NCBI GenBank assembly: GCA_036365515.1
Contig: CM070877.1
Span: 55,402,475 to 55,466,474, forward strand
Source of the DNA: Torymus aiolomorphi
Taxonomy: Eukaryota; Arthropoda; Insecta; Hymenoptera; Torymidae
Reading direction: 5' to 3'
Length of the DNA: 64,000 nucleotides
Made by a program: the position numbers and the translations under genes. Position 1 is the first letter of the stretch, and each line of letters opens with the position of its first letter. Under the pieces are notes generated by a model. It did not search any database, was not told the origin of the DNA, and was given only the letters and a program-made list of their open reading frames with translations. This document shows positions 1 to 11,902 of the stretch, one piece after another.

Positions 1-584
1 AAGAGCAATAGCTGTAATGTAATTAAGCCATTTCAAATAATATAAATAGTTAATCTGTTATAAAAAAAGTCTATTTAACATAATTAAACAAACATTTTTT
101 AACAGAATGTCGATATTTCAGGAACAGATTTCGTCAGTACAAACAATTATTGATAAAACACAGGGATCTTTTTTCATTAACTACCGATTTCATTTTTCAA
201 GATAAGATTTTGTTTCTTAATTTATTTCATTGTTACTTGCCGAAGAAAAATTTCATAATTATCCAAAATCTTCAAAGTTAAAGCAAATTTAAAAAATACA
301 TTTCCTTTACCATTTTCACGAATTTATGAACAACCACGGCCATGGTTATAACATTCTGAATAATAAATGATTTTCTATTTTTCCCCCGCCGAGACCCAAA
401 AACATTCATTAAGGGGGTCAGAGACCTTTAAAATGACGAAAAATCGATTTTTTTATTACATATTTCACTAAAAAACACTTGTAAAATATGTCCCAAATTG
501 TTTTAAAACATTATCCATTTTTCTTTTCAGAATATAAATAAAACATTGATAAAGCTTTCTATTTGCTTTTTGTGTAAATTATAT

Positions 585-762
585 TTATAGCACTGCGTGA
601 CTTAAGTCCGCATTTATGTCACGCATATCCGTGCGATAAGTACTCCATTATTTCACCGTGTTTATCGCACTCGCTACGCTCGTGCGCTAACCTCACGGTG
701 CCCTAATGGACTGCTTAGCGCACGGATAGGCGTGACAGCGAACTTAAGGCATGCACTGTTAT
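585..762. repeat. Foldback (palindromic) element 1
   Basis: The left half (starting cactgcgtgacttaag, continuing through gtgcgataagtactccatta and caccgtg) pairs with the right half (cacggtgccctaatgg, then gcgcacggatag, ending aaggcatgcactgt). The centre is near the self-complementary string cgctacgctcg at about 672. I see no coding capacity. This looks like a small non-autonomous foldback repeat. Confidence 0.6.
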
Positions 763-770
763 AAAAAATT

Positions 771-885
771 GTACGATACTAGTGCGTTAAGTAACCCATT
801 ACACGCCGTGATAGAACCCTCGCTACGCTCGGGCCCTAACTTCACGCCGTGACATAATGGCCCACTTATCGCACTTGTATCGTAA
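771..885. repeat. Foldback (palindromic) element 2
   Basis: A second palindrome lies directly after the first and is related to it. The left arm (ttgtacgatactagtgcg, taacccattacacgccgtg) is complementary to the right arm (cacgccgtgacataatgg, cgcacttgtatcgtaa), again around the string cgctacgctcg (about 824). No coding capacity is visible. Its similarity to element 1 suggests two copies of one family. Confidence 0.6.
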
Positions 886-1467
886 TGCACTATTTTCCTC
901 TTGTATAGATAATATTGATTTGTACTATTTTTTTTTTGTTCATTTTTCTTTTTTTAATATATTTTAAATTTTCATTCTACATATGTATACCGCGTAACCA
1001 AATTATCCTGACATTGGATTTTCTCCCTGGAAAATTGTGAAAAGGTTGGAAAAGCGGTGAGTCTAAGGGTTTTGGCGACCGAGGAACACAATGGTGCAGT
1101 CAAAATTGACGTAGCACAAAAATAAAAAAGATAGCAAAATTATTTTTTCGAAAAATATTTAAGGTTTCGTTTTTATGTTCATTTATCGAAGTTCATTAAG
1201 TTTAAAGACCATACCGCCTTTGACCGACCTCGATATCGATATATTAAGTTAAAAAATTGACAATATATTTCTAGTATATTGGAAATATATTGGGTAGCAT
1301 ATGGGAACTATATTGCCAAACCTATTGGCGATATGTGTGAGATACCTGTTTGGCCCAATAATTGCAATATATTAGAAATAGGTTTTGCAATATAGTGCCA
1401 ATATACTTCCCATATCTATTGCCAATACATTACCAATGTAGATCCAATAGTTTTGATTTCTACGCAG

Positions 1468-1649
1468 GTATGGCTGAAAGTATAAAGGATTCCGTACGGA
1501 AAGCGTTGAGTTCGAATTTTTCGCACAACATTGACTGAAATTCACCTATATTTAATACTAAGTTTCCCGTAAGTAGAGCGTATTTATCACTCTTTTCCCA
1601 AACTTAGATGAAACTTAACATTAACTTTGTATAAAGTTTTACGTAACTT
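1468..1649 (+). repeat. Left fragment of the 12-bp/500-bp repeat family
   Basis: The sequence starts with gtatggctgaaagtat, the 12-bp minisatellite motif of the array at 39995-43605. It continues through the same non-minisatellite part (ttgactgaaattcacct, gtagagcgtatttatcac, cccaaactta, gttttacgtaactt). It stops exactly at the start of the outer mobile element, and the same unit continues after that element at 39995 (tttggttttccaaac). The outer element therefore inserted into this repeat. Confidence 0.8.
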
Positions 1650-1857
1650 AGTAGATAAGCTATAGCGGTTCTGGAGTCATAGCGGTTCTGGAGTCAGTAT
1701 GCTTTCTGCAGTCAAGCCCGACTGCAGAACTGCGATCAGCTGTTTGACCGCAGAAAATATACTGACTCCAGACCGGTGACTCCATGTGACTCTAGAACCG
1801 TCAGTGGCGAGCGGCCAGCGGCGAGCTGTTTGCAACGAGCAGTCAACGGTTTGATAG
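1650..1857 (+). repeat. Left terminal inverted repeat of the outer element
   Basis: The reverse complement matches 39724-39994 over most of its length. Shared segments include ctggagtcagtatgc, gactgcagaactgcgatc and tgactccatgtgactct. The outermost part contains an 18-bp tandem duplication (atagcggttctggagtc twice). The right copy is longer because it has extra GC-rich sequence in its inner half. Confidence 0.88.
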
Positions 1858-2125
1858 GTGAAAGAAAAAAGTTAATAAAATTGTATACTCACAATTTATT
1901 CAGAATAAAAACTAAAATTAATCTTTCAACAAAATATTGAAAAATTATATAAGTGTTATTCCGAATAAATTATGAGTACGCGCTGAAAGAAAATATAAAT
2001 GATAAAAAATTAAAGTATAAAAAATGAATATTGATTAACGTTTTAATAATTTATGGTCCTGAAAAGGGCCGATTGTTTGTTGACCTTAAAAAGGGCCGAT
2101 TGTTTTTGGATCTAAAAAGTGCCGT

Positions 2126-2755
2126 TTAAAAAAGGCGACGTCTAACCGCATCTAAATTTTGCCTTCGCGGATATACCACAAGGATGGTGACTTCGTCATC
2201 TTCCTCGTCGTCTTCCGCACTGTCGTCATCGATAAGCACTAGCTCCACCGGGACAACGTCACATACCTCGACCTCTCCGATGTTGAGTTCGTCCGCCGGT
2301 ACCTCATAATAGAGCTGCTCTACTGGATCGTAGAGCAGCACATGAGCTGGTGACGCTATCTGCGGTGGCGGTGTTGGTGGAGCTTGTACCTCCATCGATG
2401 AGTTGGCATCCTCATACGCATTGAACGCCATAGGTGATGGTGGCGTGGGCGGTGGAGATGGCGCTGGAAAGCCGAACAGTGGTGAGACTGGTGGAGATGG
2501 TGCTGGGAGGCCTTGTAGTGGTGAATGCGGCGAAGACGGTGATGGAAAGCCGAATGATGGTAAAGACGGAGACGGCCATGGAGGTGATGTCCCCGGGATC
2601 AGCTCTGGTGTCGGTGGCATCGGTCCAGGCGAGTAAGACGGCGACCAGTTCGCATGAAGGTTGTCGTCTATCTCATACGCCTCTTCTAACGCCTCCAGGT
2701 GTCGAACGATCACGTTGAGATGGTCTTCGTTGCTGAACGAGAACTCGAAGTTCAT
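2126..2755 (-). CDS. Proline-rich protein with acidic C-terminal segment
   Basis: This is an intact 209-residue frame. The N-terminal 40 residues are ordinary and possibly helical (NEDHLNVIVRHLEALEEAY). Residues about 38-112 are a proline/serine tract with repeated SPPxSPLFGFPAPSPP-like units. Residues about 113-170 look foldable. A strongly acidic stretch (IDDDSAEDDEEDDE, about 175-188) precedes a basic end (RRQNLDAVRRRLF). A TATA box lies 50 bp upstream of the ATG. It is divergent from the promoter at 2900 and sits next to the left TIR, a usual place for accessory genes. I do not recognise the family. The acidic/proline composition could suit a regulator or an adaptor, but that is inference. 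Confidence 0.65.
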   Translation of the reverse strand: MNFEFSFSNEDHLNVIVRHLEALEEAYEIDDNLHANWSPSYSPGPMPPTPELIPGTSPPWPSPSLPSFGFPSPSSPHSPLQGLPAPSPPVSPLFGFPAPSPPPTPPSPMAFNAYEDANSSMEVQAPPTPPPQIASPAHVLLYDPVEQLYYEVPADELNIGEVEVCDVVPVELVLIDDDSAEDDEEDDEVTILVVYPRRQNLDAVRRRLF

Positions 2756-2804
2756 TTCGAAGCTGTTCGAGAATGAATGTGTCGTACTCGCAGATGTGCC
2801 GCGT

Positions 2805-2811
2805 TTTTATA
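2805..2811 (-). promoter_or_regulatory. TATA box of the proline-rich gene
   Basis: TATAAAA on the minus strand lies 50 bp upstream of the ATG at 2755, predicting transcription start near 2780. No strong initiator match is visible. Confidence 0.6.
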
Positions 2812-2899
2812 CAATCGACTCATGTGTCGGCGTCGCCGCTCGAGCGCTGATTGGTTGAAAATTCGCGGAGGGGGTAAAGTTGCGGAGAGTGAAAGAAGT

Positions 2900-2932
2900 T
2901 ATAAATATTACTCGCGCGCGCTCGCCTCAGTC
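2900..2932 (+). promoter_or_regulatory. TATA plus TCAGT initiator driving rightward transcription
   Basis: TATAAATA at 2900-2907 is followed by TCAGTC at 2927-2932, so the initiator A (2929) lies 29 nt from the start of the TATA box. This is the classic arthropod arrangement. No good reading frame follows for 2.5 kb. The predicted transcript runs through the 44-bp repeats and the hairpin array at 3335-4860. Confidence 0.65.
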
Positions 2933-2952
2933 ATTTCGCGCGCGAGGCTCCT

Positions 2953-3130
2953 CGCGCACACGTCGGCAGCCGCAGTAGCAGCAGCCAGACGTTTCGCGCG
3001 CACACGTCGGCAGCCGCAGTAGCAGCAGACAGACGTTTCGCACGCACACGTCGGCCGCCGCAGTAGCAGCAGCCAGACGTTTCGCGCGCACACGTCGGCA
3101 GCCGCAGTAGTAGCAGCCAGACGTTTCGCG
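2953..3130 (+). repeat. 44-bp tandem repeat, four copies
   Basis: The string cacacgtcgg recurs at 2957, 3001, 3045 and 3089, giving a strict 44-bp period (cagccgcagtagcagcag, ccagacgtttcgcgcg). The block begins about 25 nt after the predicted transcription start. The period is not a multiple of three, so it is unlikely to be coding. Confidence 0.85.
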
Positions 3131-3474
3131 TGCACACTCGCGTAGTGTGTTGTCTTCGCATTCGTAACGGCTGCCCGGGCTCACTAGTCGTTTGCGAGCG
3201 CTGCTCCCCGCATGCGCACGTTAGCTCAGTCGGAGCTAGCATCTCGCGCGCGCGCGCGTAACCTCTCGCGAGACCGTTATTTTCTTTCATCTGCGCGCGT
3301 CCTCGACAGTTTCTCACGTGTAAATTTTATGTTTCACATGAATAAAAATGTGTAGGCTAGCTCTGTCTGGCTTTTCATTTTATTCAAGAAATAATTGTGT
3401 AGGCTGGTATATCCGGCTACACATTGTTTCCAGTGAATATGCAAAATCATTTTCCGTGTGTGTCGCGTCATGAT

Positions 3475-3593
3475 ATTTTTTACTTCGCATAAAGAATGTT
3501 ATAGGTCAGCTTCCACTGGCTTTGCATTCTTTATGTGAGAAACATCGGTGTAGACCGGCAACACCGACCACGCGATGATGAAGTGAAAAAAAT
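3475..3593 (+). ncRNA. Hairpin module 2 (best closed three-way junction)
   Basis: The outer stem ttttttacttc (3475-3485) pairs with gaagtgaaaaaa (3580-3591). Hairpin A pairs gcataaagaatg with cattctttatgt (12 bp) under GUCAG/CUGGC. Hairpin B has CAUCG (3543) pairing CGAUG (3573) with a different interior from the other copies. Confidence 0.55.
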
Positions 3594-3682
3594 GATGATT
3601 TTCGATCGGAAATCACGTGTGTGCCTTTCGCCGCCCCCCTGCAGCTCATCGTGTTGTTCGCGCAGGTGTACACACGCCCTAG

Positions 3683-3796
3683 ATTTTTACTCGCGTAAAG
3701 AATGATGCATGCTAGCACTCACTGGCTTCTCATTCTTTTCGCGAAAACATTATTGTAGGTCGGTGGCGCTGGCTACATAATGTTTAAGTAAAAATC
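3683..3796 (+). ncRNA. Hairpin module 3
   Basis: Hairpin A: gcgtaaagaatg with cattcttttcgc, upper stem gctag/ctggc, loop cactca. Hairpin B: cattattgtagg with ctacataatg (one bulged U). Outer stem atttttact with agtaaaaat. In hairpin B the fourth pair is U-A here and C-G in module 4 (CAUU/AAUG versus CAUC/GAUG), which is a compensatory change. Confidence 0.55.
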
Positions 3797-3883
3797 CGCG
3801 GTATGTATGCGCACGCCACGTGTTGGGAATCACGCTCTTGTCGCGCATCGTACTATTCGCGCGCGTAATACATCTATCTGTGT

Positions 3884-4080
<197 letters not shown>

Positions 4081-4088
4081 GTATTCTC

Positions 4089-4207
4089 GATTTTTTTTAC
4101 TCGCGAAAAGAATGTTATTGGCTAGCACTTACTGGCTTCTCATTCTTTTCGTGAAAACATCATTGTAGGCTGGCTGCGCCGGCTACACGATGTTTAAGTA
4201 AAAATCG
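4089..4207 (+). ncRNA. Hairpin module 4
   Basis: It follows directly on the (GT)n tract. Hairpin A: gcgaaaagaatg with cattcttttcgt over gctag/ctggc. Hairpin B: catcattgtagg with ctacacgatg over ctggctgcgccgg. Outer stem attttttttact with agtaaaaat. Together with module 3 it gives the clearest covariation. Confidence 0.55.
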
Positions 4208-4585
4208 TGATAACCATGACGTTGCACATGTTTTCCCGCGAATTTTCACTTCGGTCGCCGTAGTGCTCTCATCACCGCTGCACTGTTCAACGTCAGTCAT
4301 CCATGCGTAATCCATACGTGTCTATCGCACCCTAAATTTTTACTTGCGTAAAGATGCTGTAGGTTGGCACTCGCTGGCTTTGCATTTTTCTGAAAAACAT
4401 TATGGGCTGGAATATCCGGCTATATATTGTTGATTTTCTCGTACGTTTACTCTCGCGTCGACTGTTCTCTTCGCGCGCGTAACGGTCGCGCATGATTGTC
4501 ACCACGACACATCGAAAATGTCTCTCTCGCGTGCTGAGACCATGTGTATGCGACTGTTAATTTCATTTTCGCATGCGTGCGCGAT

Positions 4586-4860
4586 TGAAAAAATTCTGCA
4601 AGCTAGCACTCACTGGCTTCGCATTTTTATACAAAACAACGTTGCAGGCTAGAAAATCCGGCTATGTGTTTGAATTAAAAAAATGCTGCAAGTTAGCACT
4701 CACTGGCTTCGCATTTTTAACAACGTTAAAGGCTGGAAAATCCGGCTAGGTATTTGAATTAAAAAATGCTGCAAGCTAGCACTCACTGGCTTCGCATTTT
4801 TATATACAAAACAACGTTGTAGGCTGGAAAATCCGGCTTCGTGTTGTTTGAATTAAGGTA
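4586..4860 (+). ncRNA. Hairpin modules 6-8, close tandem copies
   Basis: Three copies about 85-95 bp apart share aaaaatgctgcaagctagca, ctcactggcttcgcattttt and ggctggaaaatccggcta. Hairpin A is AAAAAUGC/GCAUUUUU with AAGCUAG/CUGGCUU inside. In module 7 the change to AAGUUAG keeps pairing through G-U. No outer stem is evident in these copies. Confidence 0.5.
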
Positions 4861-5429
4861 TGAAAAAAAAAAGAATTGTGGGTGTATGCGACAGCTATGT
4901 TCGCTAGCTCCTCATTAAATTGTTAATCGTGGGTTCAAACATTTAAATTATGCAAAGGGCTCCTGAGCAATGAATCAAATATTGTTTGGGAGTAACCTTA
5001 TGTCTATTTCAAAACAGATAATGTGTATGTGCTCTATTGCGAGCTAAAATTTTTATTTTCAGGTGGCGATTTGCTGTTGGGACAAATTTGTCAGATAGTT
5101 TTTTTAATAATATTAATTCGATTGTGAGAGAGCGAAAGAGTGAGAGAGAGAGAGAGAGAGACCTAAGGTCGTTGAACTGAGTGCACGACACGCGCTCGAT
5201 GTTACATTGTTACGTCATCAAGCGCATGTTTGTGTTTCATACACCGTCTCTCCCCCTCTCCATGCTTGATCCACGAGCGCGACGCGCGCTTGACGTTAGG
5301 TCATCGAGCGCATGTTTATGTTTCGTACTCAGTCTTTCTCTCTCTCTCTCTTTCTCTCCCTCTCCGCGTTTGTTCTACCTCGGGCGTCGGAGTGTGTGTC
5401 TGCTGTATGCGCGCGCACCGGCGAACACT

Positions 5430-5467
5430 TATAAAAGGCGCGTGAGCGCTCGTTCTCGCCATCAGTC
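5430..5467 (+). promoter_or_regulatory. TATA plus TCAGTC initiator of the basic proline-rich gene
   Basis: TATAAAAG at 5430-5437 is followed by TCAGTC at 5462-5467 and an ATG at 5482, leaving a predicted 5' leader of under 20 nt. The architecture matches the promoters at 2900, 8293 and 35388. Confidence 0.65.
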
Positions 5468-5481
5468 TTCTCCCAAGCGCC

Positions 5482-6132
5482 ATGGACGCCGTACCAGAAG
5501 TCCGAAAGCGAAAAAACCGCAGGTCTGAGAGAAGTCGTCTGCGACGTAATAATCGCAGACGACGACAGCCTCGCCCTTTTTCCTCAGCCTCCTCCTCATA
5601 CCTTTCTTATGCCTCCTCCTCCTCCTCCGCCTCCACTACCACCTCCAACATTTCCTATCCATTCACCAGCATCTCTTCCGACAACTTCTCATGCTTCTTC
5701 CCCGGTATCCCCCTTTTGTCCTGTACATACATCCACTCCTCAGGCTATGTCTCCTCTCAAGACGACAGTTCCTTTGTCTCGCCCTCCATCTCTACATCCG
5801 CCTCAACCAGATCGTACCAGCACTCACCCACGAGCACGCCTGGTCTGTATAAAGCCAGAGCAGCGGGTGCGGCTAGCGCGTATAGCTCTAGCCCAGTTGG
5901 TACGGATGGAAGTTTTGAAGCGGTTGTTCGATGTGGGTAAAGGGCGACGACGAACGGTCTGTATGCGTCATCTTGATAAGCAGGAGTTGCGTTATTACAC
6001 AACTCCTACCTCTGAACGCTCGGCTCGGTACGGTGGCCATAAAATAGCCAAGGAGAGGCTAGTCGCTGTAACTCGACAGCTTTTTAGTAATCGATGCATT
6101 TTTGCAAACAATCAGCCCTTTTCAGGGCTATC

Positions 6133-6133
<1 letters not shown>
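5482..6133 (+). pseudogene. Basic, proline-rich protein with N-terminal nuclear-localisation-like tract; frameshifted
   Basis: The frame begins MDAVPEVRKRKNRRSERSR followed by an arginine tract, so about 20 of the first 32 residues are K, R or Q. After a T5 run at 5577-5581 the original frame becomes a low-complexity Ser/Thr stretch that ends at 5940. The neighbouring frame becomes a proline tract (about 5609-5650) and then an ordinary, basic sequence (LVRMEVLKRLFDVGKGRRR, YYTTPTSERSARYGGHKIAK). A one-base insertion in the T run explains this. The second frame then runs into the (CT)n tract at 6133 and stays open to 6667, so the original C-terminus is unclear. The family is not recognised. 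An arginine-rich virion or regulatory protein is possible. Confidence 0.5.
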
Positions 6134-7442
<1,309 letters not shown>

Positions 7443-8047
7443 TTAAATATACATAAAATGAAATGATTCTGTCATTTCATTCATATTATTGCTATGCTGC
7501 TGTTCGAGCATCCATTTTTTCATGGCCATCGCGTTTCGAAGGGCACATACTGGGAAGTCACAGCCGAAATGGTTGTTGCATGAAAGAGGTTCCACTGGGA
7601 GCTTCTTTAAAGATGGACATCCCATATCCTCGATGTTGAAAACTAATCTGAAAAAAAAAGAGTATTAAAGAATTTTTATTTTATAAAATATTTAAAGAAT
7701 TAAAAAAAAAAATTATACACTTACCGGTCAGGGAAAAATCTCTGCAACCATTTTGTTTTCTCGAATCCTTTTACATATATCTCTGCTCCGTCGAGCATAC
7801 CACGTAGAGTGTTACTAAGCTCTTCGTACGGAATGTTGCCGGCTCTCCACATAATTCCGTGAAAATTCTCTTCAAGCCATCTATTTTCGGACTTGTTTTT
7901 GTCCAACAGCTTTTCCCAAGCATGAGGTGGTTTGAAGAGGAAGACGGACGGCGTAGGGTCTTCCTCAAGAGGGACGACGGCTACCTCCTTGAAAACGAAT
8001 TCGTTCAAGGTAATCTTGAATCCTTGCACATCGACAATGTACTTCAT
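7443..8047 (-). CDS. Small conserved Polinton protein, left-arm paralogue, two exons
   Basis: Exon 1 is 8047-7725 and exon 2 is 7647-7443. They are separated by a 77-nt intron (7724-7648) with GTAAGT donor and a T-rich CAG acceptor, and the junction is in phase 2. Exon 1 begins MKYIVDVQGFKITLNEF and carries FLFKPPHAWEKL, WLEENFHGIMW and IYVKGFEK. Exon 2 carries a Cys/His cluster (SCNNHFGCDFPVCALRNAM), possibly metal-binding. The gene at 38844-39359 shares the start (M-D-Y-x-V-D-x-Q-G-F), the central 'PP..W..L' and the C..H...C.......CAL motif. The decayed inner-element gene at 12454-13142 shares them too. The reading frame is intact here, making this the best-preserved of three copies. Function unknown. 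Confidence 0.75.
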
Positions 8048-8173
8048 TGTGCTGCGACTGCTACAACTGCTACGGCTGCTGCGACTGCTGCGATTGCTGC
8101 GACTGCTATGACTGTTGCGACTGCACTCGAACGAGAGCTGAGAAGCGAATGAGATTTTTTTCTCGCGTGCTTA

Positions 8174-8181
8174 CTTTTATA
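8174..8181 (-). promoter_or_regulatory. TATA box of the left-arm small conserved gene
   Basis: TATAAAAG on the minus strand lies about 127 bp upstream of the ATG at 8047. The leader contains nine-base repeats (ctgcgactg type). It forms a divergent pair with the polymerase promoter at 8293. Confidence 0.55.
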
Positions 8182-8292
8182 GCCCTCTCGTTAGCGCTTT
8201 TCCTCCATCGCTCGTTTTTGACCAATCACGTTATTTTCCGCCACCCCACACTTCATAACCAATCACAATCGACCTCTCTTCACAACCCAGAG

Positions 8293-8327
8293 ATAAAAGG
8301 CGCGGCGTTGACGACAGAAAGTCAGTC
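8293..8327 (+). promoter_or_regulatory. TATA-like box and TCAGTC initiator of the outer polymerase gene
   Basis: ATAAAAG at 8293-8299 is followed by TCAGTC at 8322-8327, with the initiator A about 31 nt downstream of the box. The ATG follows at 8363. The arrangement is the same as the element's other promoters. Confidence 0.6.
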
Positions 8328-8362
8328 CTCTGCTCAGAGTGATCGAGAGCAGTTGTATCAAG

Positions 8363-9285
8363 ATGGCGCAAGAGTTTATGGATATAGGTCTTAACCTATG
8401 GAAAGTCTACAAGAACACTATGAATGATGTTGACAATGAGGACGACGAGAGATGGTTATGGATGGGTGATGTCGCTCTACGCAGAGCCAGAAATTCATCG
8501 CGTAACTTTTCAGAGGATGAAAAACTGCAACTTGAAGTTGCTGTTACGCTTATAAAAAACGTGATGAATTTGATAAAAGAACGTCGCATAAGAGTTAACG
8601 CGAATAATCATGCAGTTGCCGATCCGAGTAACTCAAACATGGCTCAAGATTGTAAGGATACAGCTCATATGCTATGGAGAGCGTACCAAGCCATACTTGG
8701 TGGTCACACTGTTGACGATATAAACACATACATAGAGATGGGACATGCCGCTCTACTCAAAGCCCAAAATTCATCTCAAAACTTGTCAGTGCCCGATAAG
8801 CAGAAACTTCAAGCGGGGGTTGCTCTTATTAACTGCGTTCTACATCTGTTGAGTGAACATCACGTAGGTGCTGATTTAAACGAGAATAATGATATAGCTG
8901 TGAATAAACCTACAGTCGTTTGGGATGACGTCCAGTCGGCCTTTGAAAATCGAATAAAAACGGGAGTCATTACTAACCGAAGGCATCTTGATATATTAGC
9001 TTTCATGAACGATGCTAAGAAGCAGTTCATTACGAAAGTCTCTGAAGCTCTCGAGGAATATCCTGCTCTGAAAGTTAATACGGTGTTAGCTGCTGAATAC
9101 ACAATCGTGAAGGATGATGAGGAAACCGTCGACATTAAATATTTTAATACAAAGACTGTCCCCGTCTATTCAACGACAGACTTAAATGAATGGTTCGTCA
9201 TGAATGTGCAGCATCCTATAGACACGGAAATGGAAGAGCGTGAGTCAGGCTGGTCCCTCAAATCTATTTTAAATTTAGTTATAAA
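8363..9285 (+). pseudogene. polB: Outer family-B DNA polymerase, 5' part, severed by the inner element
   Basis: The frame encodes the N-terminal 307 residues and is then cut inside codon 308 by the inner element (from 9286). Residues 1-76 and 93-168 are two copies of one domain (MAQEFMDIGLNLWKVY and MAQDCKDTAHMLWRAY; RRARNSSRNFSEDEKLQ and LKAQNSSQNLSVPDKQKLQ), an internal duplication. Residues about 185-307 (VVWDDVQSAFENRIKTGVIT, FNTKTVPVYSTTDLNEWF) are the conserved N-terminal region I associate with arthropod Polinton polymerases. The continuation, in the same frame across the duplicated target, is at 28242. As it stands the frame runs 22 bp into the inner TIR and stops at 9305-9307. Confidence 0.85.
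9280..9285 (+). repeat. Target-site duplication of the inner element, left copy
   Basis: TATAAA immediately before the TIR. The identical hexamer follows the right TIR at 28236-28241. Six base pairs is the length made by Polinton integrases. Confidence 0.92.
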
Positions 9286-10120
<835 letters not shown>

Positions 10121-10178
10121 ATGGGGTGAAACCCCCTATTTTATGAACAGTTTTTTCTCATTAACATAAATGTTGTCC

Positions 10179-10439
10179 TTAAAGGGACCGTCTATTATTC
10201 GTTATATTTTGAATAACCATCTTTTTTGGGAAGGAGAAGGAATTGGTGGAAAAGGAATGGTGTGGTGGAGAATTTGGTTTGTTTGTCCAAGAGTCTTTCT
10301 TGTCTGCCTTGTTGATGAGAGGTTCTTTGTCGTCTGGTTTGACCTGGTGCTTGCTGAACGGGGGCCCCATTATGTTGCCTTCTCGGTGGTCTTTCGACGA
10401 ATGACTTGTGTATAATGCTGCATATATAAATATATGCAT
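10179..10439 (-). CDS. Possible small protein, 86 residues
   Basis: The open frame begins MHIFIYAALYTSHSSKDHRE and continues as a polar, proline- and lysine-containing sequence (NPPHHSFSTNSFSFPKK-like). It lies on the strand used by most inner-element genes, between the left TIR and a partial copy of its inner edge (10443-10560). An 81-residue frame opposes it. No family is recognised. It may be chance. Confidence 0.2.
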   Translation of the reverse strand: MHIFIYAALYTSHSSKDHREGNIMGPPFSKHQVKPDDKEPLINKADKKDSWTNKPNSPPHHSFSTNSFSFPKKMVIQNITNNRRSL

Positions 10440-10567
10440 GCTAGCTCAATGAGAAGTTGGGGGCGTAAATAGGAGTAGGTATAAAGGAAGGATCCTTAAA
10501 TAAAAAAGTGTGATAAGGTAAAATACATTTTATTATATAAAATAAAAAAAATTATTTATGTACATTT

Positions 10568-10999
10568 TTAAACTTTTAACGCACTAACAACATTTTTTTC
10601 TAGAATTGTTAAATACTCGGCATATACTTCCAAAAACATTATTTCGAGAGAACTCTCGCTAAAATTTGCAAACATTAATTGATTTAGCGCGAGTTCTTTC
10701 ATTTTGTCTTCTAGTTCATTAAATACAACGCCGATGAATGTATGGTCTAGTAAATGCACGTCGTTTTTGCTAATTGCTTCCGTTTTAATAACATCGATCA
10801 TTATACCGAAAACCTTGTTCACAAAACCCGACATTTCTTCTAACTTTTTTAATTTACCCTCCTTTCTACCACGAGTTACGATTGGCTGCTCGATTGTTAC
10901 GTAAAATCCGAGCGCCCAATCATGAATGTTTACGCGTATGTATCGGAGAGTCGGAAGAAGCGTTGGGAAACTCGCGGAGCCCTTGAGAAACAGAACCAT
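10568..10999 (-). CDS. Hypothetical protein, 143 residues
   Basis: The frame opens MVLFLKGSASFPTLLPTLRY and is largely helical in character, with heptad-like leucine/isoleucine patterns in the C-terminal half (FVNKVFGIMIDVIKTEAISK, VFNELEDKMKELALNQLMF). It is the last minus-strand frame before the left TIR, is followed by AT-rich sequence, and is preceded by the palindromic repeats at 11065-11343. No family is recognised. Its length and composition are better than expected by chance in this AT-rich setting. Confidence 0.45.
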   Translation of the reverse strand: MVLFLKGSASFPTLLPTLRYIRVNIHDWALGFYVTIEQPIVTRGRKEGKLKKLEEMSGFVNKVFGIMIDVIKTEAISKNDVHLLDHTFIGVVFNELEDKMKELALNQLMFANFSESSLEIMFLEVYAEYLTILEKNVVSALKV

Positions 11000-11064
11000 A
11001 AATTTTCCCCGTTAAGGGTTTTGAGCCTCAAAAGAAGAAGAAGAAGAAGAAAACGGCACATGTG

Positions 11065-11343
11065 TTTTTCACCACTTGAAAAAAGGAAACGTCTAATGTG
11101 TTTTTCACCGCTTGAAAATCCGTTACGCATATGCTTTTCGGTGACTCAAGCTACTTATGTTTCAAAGCCTCAAAGAAGAAAACGCCTCCTGTGTTTTTCA
11201 CCACTTGAAAAAAGGGAAACAGATAAGGTGTTTTTCACCACTTGAAAAAACGGTTACGCATGTGCTTTTCGGTGACTCGATCTGATTATGTTTCAAAGCC
11301 TCAAAGAAGAAAGCGCCTCCTGTGTTTTTCACCACTTGAAAAA
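11065..11343. repeat. Five iterated palindromes TTTTTCA-N5-TGAAAAA
   Basis: The 19-bp interrupted palindrome occurs at 11065-11083, 11101-11118 (slightly degenerate), 11194-11212, 11231-11249 and 11325-11343. The spacer is ccact or ccgct. The intervening sequence also repeats (aaaacgcctcctgtg, gttacgcatatgcttttcgg, tatgtttcaaagcctcaaag) with a period of about 130 bp. Repeated identical palindromes suggest a dimeric-protein binding site or a replication/enhancer element, comparable in form to baculovirus hr repeats. That comparison is by form only. Confidence 0.7.

Positions 11344-11902
<559 letters not shown>

Larger units (their letters stand above)
1..1649. other. Left flank, no gene seen
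   Basis: This stretch is AT-rich and has no convincing reading frame. It holds two palindromic elements (585-762 and 771-885), an irregular run of 'tatattgccaat'-like repeats at about 1250-1450, and from 1468 a fragment of the 12-bp/500-bp repeat family that resumes on the other side of the outer mobile element at 39995. It appears to be host repeat DNA flanking the insertion. Confidence 0.7.

Noticed and set aside
10922..11245. 107-residue plus-strand protein with CFSPLEK repeats
   Set aside because: It is the translation of the palindromic repeats at 11065-11343, opposite to the cluster's strand, with no family features.
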